The notes below the pieces were generated by a model. It was not told where the DNA came from. It saw only the letters and a program-made list of their open reading frames with translations, and did no database searches. From Clostridium pasteurianum BC1 (GTDB lineage Bacteria; Bacillota; Clostridia; Clostridiales; Clostridiaceae), in contig NC_021182.1 in the NCBI RefSeq assembly GCF_000389635.1, positions 4,009,925 through 4,073,924 of the forward strand: 64,000 bases of DNA. The letters are read 5' to 3'. This document shows positions 28,705 to 36,956 of this stretch, piece by piece. Numbering within the stretch: position 1 is the first letter of the stretch; each line of letters starts with the position of its first letter. A program made the position numbers and the translations under genes.

Positions 28705-29688
28705 TTAATACTCTATGGACTTTACACTTGATTCCCTTACTACAAGTCTAGGTTCTATTATTACATGTCTTTCTTTAAATTCTTTTTTATGACACATAAT
28801 ATCAACTAATGTCTCTATAGACTGTCTTCCTATCTCTTCTATAGGTTGAGCTACACTGCTTAAACTTGGACTTACTTCCTTACTTATAAAGGTATTATCA
28901 AATCCCACTAAAGCTGCTTTTTCTGGTATTCCAACCCTCATCTCCTTTAAAATATCAAGTACAATTAGAGCCTCTATATCATTACATGCAAATATTCCAA
29001 TATCGGAATCCTCAATAATAGATTTTAAAAATTTTGGCAATTTTTTATTCACTAATTTATAGTTAATAAGAAATAAATCTTTATCTATATCAAAACCAAA
29101 AGACTCTATTTCTTCCTTAAATCCTCTATACTTTTCATCCTCTTCACCTACAAAAATAAATTTTGAGTATCCCATATTTATTAAATGTTTTGCTACTTCT
29201 TTTCCACCTATATAATGAGATATAGAAATGCAACTAAATCCGCCAACATCTTGGGTAATAACAACAGTAGGTATATTAATATTTCTCAGGTTTTTAGAAA
29301 CGTTGATTCCAGAATTACTTGGTACTATCAAGATACCATCAACATTATAACTCTTAAGTATACTTATATATTTCTTTTCTTTTCCTAAATTATCATCTGT
29401 ATTGCATAATATAATGCTATATCCGTATTTTGCAGCTTCACTTTCAATTGATTTAATTATATCTGAAAAAAATGGATTAGATATGTCTGTTATTATTACA
29501 CCTATAAGCAAGGATTTATTTCCAACAAGACTTTGTGCCATAAGATTAGGCTTATATTCAAGCTTTCTTACCCACTCCATTACCGTTCTTTTTATTTCTG
29601 GATTTACTGAAGAATTTCCACTTATAACTCTTGATACTGTAGCCTGAGAAACTCCCGCTTTTTTGGCTATATCTTTCATTGTAACCAA
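28705..29688 (-). CDS. LacI-family repressor of the fructoside operon
   Basis: 327-residue LacI/GalR regulator with helix-turn-helix MKDIAKKAGVSQATVSRVISG followed by a periplasmic-binding-protein-like effector domain (GVIITDISNPFF, GYDNTF-like GFDNTF, PSLSSVAQP). The start is TTG at 29688: AAAGGAGG lies 8 bases upstream and gives the family-typical Val-Thr-Met-Lys N-terminus, while the ATG at 29694 is too close to the ribosome site. It probably binds the GAATACGTATTC operators flanking the operon. A half-site ACGTATT at about 29715 suggests autoregulation. Confidence 0.9.
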   Translation of the reverse strand: MVTMKDIAKKAGVSQATVSRVISGNSSVNPEIKRTVMEWVRKLEYKPNLMAQSLVGNKSLLIGVIITDISNPFFSDIIKSIESEAAKYGYSIILCNTDDNLGKEKKYISILKSYNVDGILIVPSNSGINVSKNLRNINIPTVVITQDVGGFSCISISHYIGGKEVAKHLINMGYSKFIFVGEEDEKYRGFKEEIESFGFDIDKDLFLINYKLVNKKLPKFLKSIIEDSDIGIFACNDIEALIVLDILKEMRVGIPEKAALVGFDNTFISKEVSPSLSSVAQPIEEIGRQSIETLVDIMCHKKEFKERHVIIEPRLVVRESSVKSIEY

Positions 29689-29791
29689 CAGCATATCCTC
29701 CTTTGATTTTCCAAAACGTATTTATATATAAGTCTAATTTTATCATCCTAAGAATTGTCAGTCAATAATAGCTATTGAGTAGATTATATAT

Positions 29792-30634
29792 TTAACCTTT
29801 TAGACCAGTGGAAGTTATACCTTGAACATAATAACGCTGTAATGCAAGGAAAATTATAATCATTGGTAAAGTAGTAAAAGTAAGTGCAGCCATTATAGGC
29901 CCATAATGTACTGGAGGATCAGTAAAGAATAGCTGAATACCAACTTGTACTGTACGTAATGAATCATCTGTAGTAACCATCAATGGCCACATGAAATCCC
30001 CCCAGTGTCCCACAATAGTTAAAACTGCTGAAGTAGCAATAACAGGTTTTGAATTAGGTAATACAATTTTTATAAAAGTTTTTAATGGAGAGGCTCCATC
30101 AATCTCAGCAGCTTCTTCTAATTCTACTGGAAATCCTATGAAAAATTGTCTAAACAAGAATATGTTAAAACATTCAGCTATAAATGGTAAATATAATGCT
30201 GAGTAATGATTTATCAATCCAAGTTTATTTGTTATTAAATATAGTGGTAATAAAACGGTTTCAAAAGGAACAATATATAATCCTATAATAACTAATAATA
30301 TTATTTTACTGCCTGGAAAATGAAGCTTTGCCAGTGCATATCCTGCCAGAGAATTTACAATTATGCCAAGTACAACTATAACACCTATATAAATAAAACT
30401 ATTAAGTATATATCCCATAAAAGGTATTCTTATTAACATTTCATGATAATTTTGAAGTGTAAAATTACTTATAAGAAATCCTTTTAAGCTGCCCACATTT
30501 TTAAAAATTTCATTTTCAGGCTTAAATGAAGCTTCTACCATCCATAATAGCGGAACAATAAAAATGATTGATGCAGTAATCTGTAAAACATAAAGTACAA
30601 TTTTTATTAATCTTTTTTTAGCTTTCATATTCAT
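29792..30634 (-). CDS. carbohydrate ABC transporter permease (MalG type)
   Basis: 280-residue inner-membrane permease with six helices. The EAA loop ELEEAAEIDGASPLKTFIKIVLPNSKPV contacts the ATPase. The C-terminal family-typical GITSTGLKG end is present. GAGG lies 8 bases before the ATG. It pairs with the upstream MalF-type permease and the lipoprotein binding protein. No ATPase gene is in the operon, so a shared MsmK-type ATPase elsewhere is presumably used. Confidence 0.92.
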   Translation of the reverse strand: MNMKAKKRLIKIVLYVLQITASIIFIVPLLWMVEASFKPENEIFKNVGSLKGFLISNFTLQNYHEMLIRIPFMGYILNSFIYIGVIVVLGIIVNSLAGYALAKLHFPGSKIILLVIIGLYIVPFETVLLPLYLITNKLGLINHYSALYLPFIAECFNIFLFRQFFIGFPVELEEAAEIDGASPLKTFIKIVLPNSKPVIATSAVLTIVGHWGDFMWPLMVTTDDSLRTVQVGIQLFFTDPPVHYGPIMAALTFTTLPMIIIFLALQRYYVQGITSTGLKG

Positions 30635-30653
30635 TAATATCACCTCAACTAAT

Positions 30654-31585
30654 TCATTGTTTTTCTTTCAAAAGAAATTTTTGCATTATTACAGAAACAG
30701 ATAAAATAATGAAGAAAAATATTACAGCCATTGCAGAAGAGTACCCCACATTTCTATACTGAAAACCTTGTTCAAAGATCATATATACCAATGTTTTCGT
30801 GGATTCATTTGGCCCACCCCCTGTCATAACATAGGGTTGAGAAAATAATTTAAATGCCTGTATAGTAGTAATCAATATAATAAATTTTGATACATTACTT
30901 ATACCTGGAAGTGTAACATTCTTAAATTTAACCCATGCATTGGCACCATCAATAGATGCTGCTTCATACAATTCTTCCGGTACATCCTGAAGTCCTGCAA
31001 GAAAAATCATCATTTGAAAGCCTGCTGCCTGCCAAACAGACATACCAATAATTGAATTCATAGCTTGATGTTCACTTAGTAAAAATGGCTGCCGTGCTAT
31101 ACCAAACATTTGTAAAATTCCATTTATTAAGCCGCTATCTTTGTTATATAAAATTGTCCATAAAATTGAAACTACTACTATGGATGTGATTACGGGGCTA
31201 AAAAAAGCAATTCTTGCAAAATTGGAAGTTCTAATTTTTTTATTTACTAATATAGCAAGCAATAATGCAACACCACTTTGTAAAGGTACTACAATTATTG
31301 TAAAATAAAATGTATTCCAAAGAGCTTTATAAAAGGTTTTATCTGACAAAATTAATTTAAAGTTATTAAGCCCAACAAAAGTTCTCTGTCCTGGCTTCAG
31401 CATATTATAATTCTGCAGACTGTAAGTAGCTGCTAGAATAGCTGGCAATATTAAAAACACAAATATTAATATAAGAGCAGGGAGTACAAAACAAATTCCC
31501 AAAATAGCTTTTTATTTTTATATTTTAACAAACTATCATTAAGCTTTGACTTTTTCATATTAATAGAGCTAGTATTTGTTTGCAT
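30654..31585 (-). CDS. carbohydrate ABC transporter permease (MalF type), apparent frameshift near the 5' end
   Basis: The uninterrupted frame (30654-31502) begins directly at the first membrane helix and has no ribosome site. About 80 bp upstream, AAAGGAG precedes an ATG at 31585. That frame encodes the expected cytoplasmic N-terminus (ending LLKYKNKK) but is one base out of register with the permease. Adding one A in the A5 run (forward T5 at 31509-31513) would join them. The rest is normal: six helices and the EAA loop ELYEAASIDGANAWVKFKNVTLPG. Either a sequence error, a real mutation or slippage at the A-tract explains it. The partner is the MalG-type permease 20 bp downstream. Confidence 0.85.
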
Positions 31586-31658
31586 GTATATTCTCCTTTC
31601 ATATTCTGTAAGTAAGTATGGTTTAGTTTAAAACATACTTACTTACACAAGTTATTTA

Positions 31659-32951
31659 TTACTTTTTATTATTTGCTAAATCATCATCAACTCTCTTAGC
31701 TACTCTATCTAAAGTTGTTTTAACATCAGCTCCCTTAAAAATATCCTGCGTTGCATTGGAGAATTCCTTTGATAAAACAGGATATGATGTTGTATGTGGT
31801 CTTGGATGAGCCGTATTTAAAACTTGATCTTTTATAACAGACATAGGATAAGAATTATACTCAGACATTTTGTCAAGTGATGATTTCTTAGCAGCTGGTT
31901 TCCCTGCTCCTCTAGCTACTGAATATGATATATCTGTTGAAGTCATCCATTTAATAAATTCCGCAGCTTCTTTTGGATGTTTGCTATCAGAAGTTACTCC
32001 CCAGCACCAGTCACCTGAAGGTGAAACAACTTTCTTAGTTTTTGGACTTGCAGGATAATATGTTATACCATAATCAATATTAGGGAATTTCTTTAATGTT
32101 GAAAGCTCCCATGTTCCCATTAAAAGCATAGCAGCTTTTCCATTTTCAAATTCGTTTGGTACTGCCTGAAGATTCATTAATTTTTCTTTTGCAAATTTCT
32201 GCAAATAAGTAAGTGCTTCTACGGATTGTGGACTATTTATATAGCCATCAGCTTTCTTTCCATCATCAGAAATCAGCTTTCCTCCATTAGACCAGATAAA
32301 TGGAGCAAATCCATAAATTTGCCCTTCCCCTAAATCCCAGGACATATTAATACCATAAACACCGTTAGTTGTTAGTTTTTTTGCAGCATCATATAAATCA
32401 TCCCATGTCCAAGCATCTTTCAAATCAGTTGGAGGTTTTATTCCTGCAGCATCCAATAATTTTTTATTATAGAAAAGCACAACATCTGATTCAGTTTCTC
32501 CCAAGGCATATAGCTTACCATTATAAGTACCCTGCTGAATAATAGATGGTACAAAGTCACTTTTTTCTTCTGATGTAAAATACTCATCCAACGGGATTAT
32601 AATTCCTGCATCTGCATAGTTAGCAACATTAGGTCCATCCATTTTTACAATATCTGGTTCTGTATGTGAAGTCGCAGCTGCACTTATCTTATTCTCATAT
32701 TCATAAGAATTACCTCTTGGTAAAAGTTTTAAATCTACTTTAATTTTACCTTTATTAGCATCATTAAAACCCTTTACTGCATTTACAAAAGAATCACGTT
32801 CAGAGCCAGGCCCAGGATCAGGCTGCCATGCTGTAATTTCTACTTCCTTTCCATTTCCTGAATTACTTGATGAACTTGTACTGCTTCCACAACCACTTAA
32901 AAGTCCAGTAACCAACAATACACTTAATAAAAGTGATAATTTTTTTTTCAT
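31659..32951 (-). CDS. sugar ABC transporter substrate-binding lipoprotein
   Basis: 430-residue family-1 solute-binding protein. The lipoprotein signal is visible: KKK, hydrophobic stretch, lipobox LLSGC, with the lipidated Cys at about residue 21, followed by a Ser-rich linker. The mature domain has the usual EITAWQPDPG start and TYNGKLYALGETESDVVLFYNKKLL hinge pattern. The start at 32951 has GGGGG 7 bases upstream. It is the first gene of the importer-LacI-GH32 operon, so sucrose or fructo-oligosaccharides are the inferred ligands. Confidence 0.92.
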   Translation of the reverse strand: MKKKLSLLLSVLLVTGLLSGCGSSTSSSSNSGNGKEVEITAWQPDPGPGSERDSFVNAVKGFNDANKGKIKVDLKLLPRGNSYEYENKISAAATSHTEPDIVKMDGPNVANYADAGIIIPLDEYFTSEEKSDFVPSIIQQGTYNGKLYALGETESDVVLFYNKKLLDAAGIKPPTDLKDAWTWDDLYDAAKKLTTNGVYGINMSWDLGEGQIYGFAPFIWSNGGKLISDDGKKADGYINSPQSVEALTYLQKFAKEKLMNLQAVPNEFENGKAAMLLMGTWELSTLKKFPNIDYGITYYPASPKTKKVVSPSGDWCWGVTSDSKHPKEAAEFIKWMTSTDISYSVARGAGKPAAKKSSLDKMSEYNSYPMSVIKDQVLNTAHPRPHTTSYPVLSKEFSNATQDIFKGADVKTTLDRVAKRVDDDLANNKK

Positions 32952-33197
32952 AAATATTCCCCCTACATATATGATAATCAACAAATGGAAATCATAATTC
33001 CTATCAAATTATGAAATGGCAATAGCTTTTCATGCTAAATCTGTATAATCAAGATTAAGAAAACCTTTACATAATAAACTAAAACTATCTGCTTACTATT
33101 TTATCTAATTAGGCATACAATTTTCTCATTCTATAATCCACCTACCTTTACACTATATTTATTAGTGTTAGTATAATAAAAGTTTTAATCAAGTAAG

Positions 33198-33408
33198 GTT
33201 TATTTATAAACAGAGTTCTTGGCATCAGGTGGAGTTTTTATTCCACCTGATGCTTACTAACAGAGTTCTTAGTATCAGTATTTTTTATACTTAGAAATCG
33301 TTGTCCTTTAGGATAAATCGTTATCCAGGGACGTAGCCACTCTTTACTCCCACTTTACGAAAAGTGGTGGAAGTATTAGAGATGGTAGTCATCGGATAAA
33401 TGAAGATA
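33198..33408 (+). repeat. structured intergenic repeat, copy C
   Basis: Nearly complete copy: hairpin 1 (ATCAGGTGGAGTTTTTATTCCACCTGAT, quoted in halves), hairpin 2 (AGTATCAGTATTTT/GATACTTAGAA type), TTATCCAGGGACG, a long hairpin, and GTAGTCATCGGATAA. TTATCC pairs with GGATAA to close the structure. It lies in the 736-bp gap between the binding-protein gene and the methyltransferase. Confidence 0.78.
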
Positions 33409-33495
33409 AGTTTATTAATTGTTAATAGTCTTACGTTTTATTTGCAAAATTAAAATGCAATGCATTATTTAAGATCCTAGCTTTAAGAAATTTAT

Positions 33496-33507
33496 GAATA
33501 CGTATTC
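33496..33507. promoter_or_regulatory. second LacI-family operator
   Basis: Palindrome GAATACGTATTC, identical to the core of the 32-bp palindrome near the GH32 gene. It is 545 bp upstream of the binding-protein start, with repeat copy C between, so it sits at the far end of the promoter region. Confidence 0.65.
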
Positions 33508-33687
33508 TCAACTCATAATTAAATTGTAACATGGTAAAAATTGGTTGTCAATATTTATTGTTATAATTTTTATCATTCCTTAAAATTATAACAATCATAA
33601 CTAATATTCATTTTAGTTATAGTTATTTTTACCCTATAATATTATTATGTATTAACTTTACCATTAATGATATGGAGGAGAAAAATA

Positions 33688-34446
33688 ATGGATTATAAAG
33701 ACAAAGACAGATTTTTTTCAATGGCTGAAACTTATAATGAAATGATTAAGTATGTACTACCACAATATGATTTTCTTCAGAATGAAGCAATAAAATCAAC
33801 CCCTTTTAAGGATGATGATGAAATAACAGTATTTGATTTAGGTGCAGGCAGTGGAATATTTTTAGAAAGAATTCTAAGTAATTTTCCAAAAGCTAAATGT
33901 TACTGGATTGACTATTCTACTGATTTTATGGAAGCTGCTCAGAAAAGACTAAGCGCTTACTCTGATAGAGTAGAATACGTAATAACTACTCTGCAAGATA
34001 ATTTAGAAAGTAAAATAAATGCAAAGGCAGATTTAATTTTCTCAATGTCAGCTATTCACCATTTGGAAACCGAGGAGAAAAAAGCACTATATAAAAACTG
34101 TTACAATATGCTTAAACCTTGTGGCTGGTTTTTTAACTGTGATGAAATGAAGACATTGTATACAGATTCCTACATAAATAGCATGAATTTTTGGGTGGAT
34201 CATGTTAACAATGCTAAGTCACAAATTCCAGCAGATAAACTAAAATATTACGAAAGTTGGACATCTACCTTTGGCAAATGGCAGGAAAGAAATATTAAGC
34301 ATGTTGATACCCCTAAAGTAAATGGTGATGACCTACATGAAAGCTTTCTTAGTCAGATTGAATGGCTAAAAGATGCAGGATTCGTCAATGTTGATTTATT
34401 TGTAAAGTACCATTTATGGAGTATAATTGGCGGAAGTAAAAATTAA
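33688..34446 (+). CDS. class I SAM-dependent methyltransferase
   Basis: 252-residue Rossmann-fold methyltransferase with the SAM motif VFDLGAGSGIFLERIL (about residues 46-61), acidic motif II in CYWIDYS, and a post-I AIHHLE segment. The C-terminal half is helical. The substrate cannot be assigned. ATG at 33688 follows GGAGG by 9 bases. It stands alone, transcribed opposite to the sugar operon and upstream of an SASP-like gene on the other strand. Confidence 0.85.
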   Translation: MDYKDKDRFFSMAETYNEMIKYVLPQYDFLQNEAIKSTPFKDDDEITVFDLGAGSGIFLERILSNFPKAKCYWIDYSTDFMEAAQKRLSAYSDRVEYVITTLQDNLESKINAKADLIFSMSAIHHLETEEKKALYKNCYNMLKPCGWFFNCDEMKTLYTDSYINSMNFWVDHVNNAKSQIPADKLKYYESWTSTFGKWQERNIKHVDTPKVNGDDLHESFLSQIEWLKDAGFVNVDLFVKYHLWSIIGGSKN

Positions 34447-34618
34447 ATTTATAGAGTTGTAAATCCTCTTCGCACCGAGTTAGTATACAATATAAAACAC
34501 CAGTGTAAAGAGGTATTTTTATATAATAAATTAAGCACACAAGCCTAAACTTATGTGCTGTATAAGAAGGATTTGTACTATAAATTCATTGACAGTATAG
34601 AAATCATTTTAAATTTTT

Positions 34619-34786
34619 TTAGGAATCTTTAGTTATACTTACAGAAGCATTTTGTCTTGGAGTAACATTTTCATTAGCTCTTTCTTTAAGTGGAATTCCG
34701 ACTCCTTGCGCAGCTTCTATTTTAAGCTTATTTAAAGTTTCTTTTGCCGTTGGTGTTGATATTTTATTGTCATCTTTCTTTACCAT
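34619..34786 (-). CDS. alpha/beta-type small acid-soluble spore protein-like, short C-terminus
   Basis: 55 residues, start ATG with AAAGGAGG upstream. The core LNKLKIEAAQGVGIPL, followed by NENVTPRQNASV, matches the alpha/beta SASP signature, in which the second half normally reads NGNLTSRQNGSVGG. The usual C-terminal MVKKMI-type segment is absent, so the product is shorter than the common 60-70 residues. Such proteins coat spore DNA; whether this divergent form binds DNA is uncertain. Confidence 0.7.
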   Translation of the reverse strand: MVKKDDNKISTPTAKETLNKLKIEAAQGVGIPLKERANENVTPRQNASVSITKDS

Positions 34787-34950
34787 ATACAATACCTCCT
34801 TTTTAATAACACTATTATATTTATGCAGTTTTAATAATCTTATTATAGGGAACTAGCGGGCAACATGGGATTTAAAATTAAAAGATGACGATTTTGGAAA
34901 AATAAGAAATAAAATACTGTATTATTCAACCAAAAATATATATAGTAAAT

Positions 34951-35619
34951 TTATTTAATCCACTCTATTATTTTTTCTAGCGATTGTCTTGTCTTTGGTC
35001 TTGGATCAGCTTTTCTGTATCCGAAAGCAGCCATTACAGAAACCCCGAACTTATCTTTATCAAGCATGCCTTCATTTTCAAGTATATCTTCTATCTTTTC
35101 TTTATCAAAACCTTCAATAGGACAAGAATTAATACCTATTTCAGCTGCTGAGGTCAATATATTACCAAGAGCTATATATGTCTGTTTTGAAGCCCAGTCA
35201 AAAATGCTTCTGTCGCTTTCAAGCAGCTTAAAATCATTTTTTTGGAAACCCTCATAGGCAGCTTTCTTTCCTTTGATAACATCTTCAGGAAGATGCTGCA
35301 CCTTGCCCATAAACTCAGAAATATACTGAGAACTGTAAATCATATCAGTTTTTTTCCTGGCAAGAATTATTACAAAGTGGCTTGCTGTAGGCAGCTGCCC
35401 TTGAGCTCCCTAAGCTGCAGTTTTGAGTTTTTCTCTTAATGCTTCATTTTGTACAATTACAAATTTCCATGGTTCAAAACCAAAAGAACTTGGAGATAAT
35501 CTAGCTGTCTCAAGAATAAAATTAAAATCATCCTGAGATATTTTTCTATCTGCATCAAATTCCTTACAAGCGTGTCTAAAATTATAGGCTTCTATAATTT
35601 TTTCTTTTTCAATTGACAT
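34951..35619 (-). pseudogene. nitroreductase-family gene interrupted by an in-frame TAG
   Basis: Two consecutive frames (35413-35619 and 34951-35343) are in the same register and separated only by TAG at 35410-35412, followed by an open stretch encoding GAQGQLPTASHFVIILARKK. In homologues this position is normally Trp, so TGG to TAG is a one-base change. The N-part has [11 protein letters not shown] and [13 protein letters not shown]; the C-part has the AAFGYRKADPRPKTRQ end typical of NfnB-like FMN nitroreductases. The start at 35619 has AAAGGTGG 8 bases upstream. It is divergent from an HxlR regulator, the usual partner of such genes. Confidence 0.8.
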
Positions 35620-35827
35620 GTATTTTTCCACCTTTCAAATTCAATATTATAATGAGGCATCTTCAAAAAATAGCTAACCTTTTTCACTTGTTATTTATTT
35701 TCAAATCCCTAAATTTTCATTATAAAATAATTATAAATGTAAAATTAAATATATTGAAGTATGCACATTTTTTATATATAATATACGAAAAGGTACTTAA
35801 GTATACTTTTTATACTGAGGTGATAAT

Positions 35828-36178
35828 GTGAAAGATTGTGTTGAATCTAAAATAAATGAAGAATGTACTAATATTCAGTGTCCTGTGGAAACTAGCCTTA
35901 ATATTTTAGGTGGAAAATGGAAAGGTATAATTATTTATCGTTTGCTCAATGGTAAAAAAAGATTTAATGAACTAAGACGCGAGATGCCTAGGATAACTCA
36001 TAGAATGTTAACACTCCAATTAAGAGAGCTTGAAAAAGATAGTATAGTTAAGAGAACTGTTTATGCTGAGGTTCCACCAAAGGTTGAATACGAATTAACG
36101 GAATTTGGAATCTCAATAAAGCCAATTATTGTTGCACTTTTTAATTGGGGTGAACTTGTTCAGGACAAAGAAGAATAG
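35828..36178 (+). CDS. HxlR-family transcriptional regulator
   Basis: 116-residue winged-helix protein with the HxlR signature: CPVETSLNILGGKWKGIIIYRLLNGKKRFNELRR and ITHRMLTLQLRELEKDSIV. The GTG start follows GAGGTG closely. HxlR proteins commonly sense reactive electrophiles or redox stress and control adjacent oxidoreductase genes. Here it is divergent from the broken nitroreductase and upstream of a flavin-oxidoreductase remnant. Confidence 0.9.
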   Translation: MKDCVESKINEECTNIQCPVETSLNILGGKWKGIIIYRLLNGKKRFNELRREMPRITHRMLTLQLRELEKDSIVKRTVYAEVPPKVEYELTEFGISIKPIIVALFNWGELVQDKEE

Positions 36179-36196
36179 AGTAAAATTATAAATTCT

Positions 36197-36607
36197 ACAT
36201 CATTAATGATCCGGGCTACTCTGCCAGGATCATATGTCATTATAATTTTAAATGTAGGTGGTGGTAATGAATCCATTACAGAATCAATAGAAAATAATCT
36301 AACCACTGCAAGAACAGGTATAGCGGGCAGTATAGAAAAAGAAAGTTATTTTAAAGACTATGCCATAGAACTATCTAAAAGAATTTCTATTCCTGTTATT
36401 CTAGTTGGTGGTAACAGACACATTGATTTAATGGAAGAAATTTTAAACAACTCTAATATTGAGTATTTTGCACTGGGAAGACCCTTGACTTGTGAGCCAG
36501 ATTTAGTAAATCGTTGGGCTTCAGGAGATACTAAAAAGCCAAGATGTGTCTCATACAATAAGTGCTATTACACACCTGGTAAAAGGTGTATATTAAATCT
36601 AAAATAA
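36197..36607 (+). pseudogene. C-terminal remnant of an NADH:flavin oxidoreductase (old yellow enzyme family)
   Basis: About 134 codons resembling the C-terminal third of OYE-like proteins: a GGGNESI-type loop, IPVILVGGNRHIDLMEEIL, EYFALGRPLTCEPDLVNRW, and a Cys-rich CVSYNKCYYTPGKRC end. The FMN barrel start is absent and there is no ribosome site, so it is a fragment left by deletion just after the HxlR gene. Confidence 0.7.
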
Positions 36608-36860
36608 ATTAAAAGGCATGAAAATTAAATTAATAAAGTGCTAATTGAATTTAGTAAACTAAGTATTGATTATAGAATAACTTTTATTCTGACGGTAGAC
36701 AAAGTTAAAGTTATTCTATAGACTTCCTTAATTATTTCTTTTGATAAATTATAATAATCTAAATACATATCATTAATGTTTTTTGATAAATTTTTTCTAT
36801 AATAACTACATTAAGAGCTGATGGCAGTATAGGTTCAACTTTTGAAACATGGAATAAAAG
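36608..36860. other. intergenic region with a 12-bp inverted repeat
   Basis: No gene. TAGAATAACTTT (36674-36685) and its complement (36709-36720) flank a 23-base spacer containing GACGGTAGAC. This could be a stem-loop or a decayed mobile-element end. The rest is featureless AT-rich DNA. Confidence 0.45.
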
Positions 36861-36897
36861 TACAAGCAAATTCACATTATCTGTGAATTTACTTGTA
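36861..36897 (-). terminator. terminator of the abf operon
   Basis: Inverted repeat TACAAG-N-AAATTCACA with its near complement (5-base loop), followed on the reverse strand by CTTTTATT. It lies about 60 bp past the CoA-transferase stop. Confidence 0.75.
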
Positions 36898-36956
36898 TAA
36901 AAGAATTTGTGTAATATATGATTGTTCTTCTCAATATTTCCTGTTTTGTACCATCA

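Noticed and set aside
35410-35412. TAG read as pyrrolysine in the nitroreductase
   Set aside because: No pyl genes or methylamine methyltransferases in the window, and the family has Trp at this position; a nonsense mutation is simpler.
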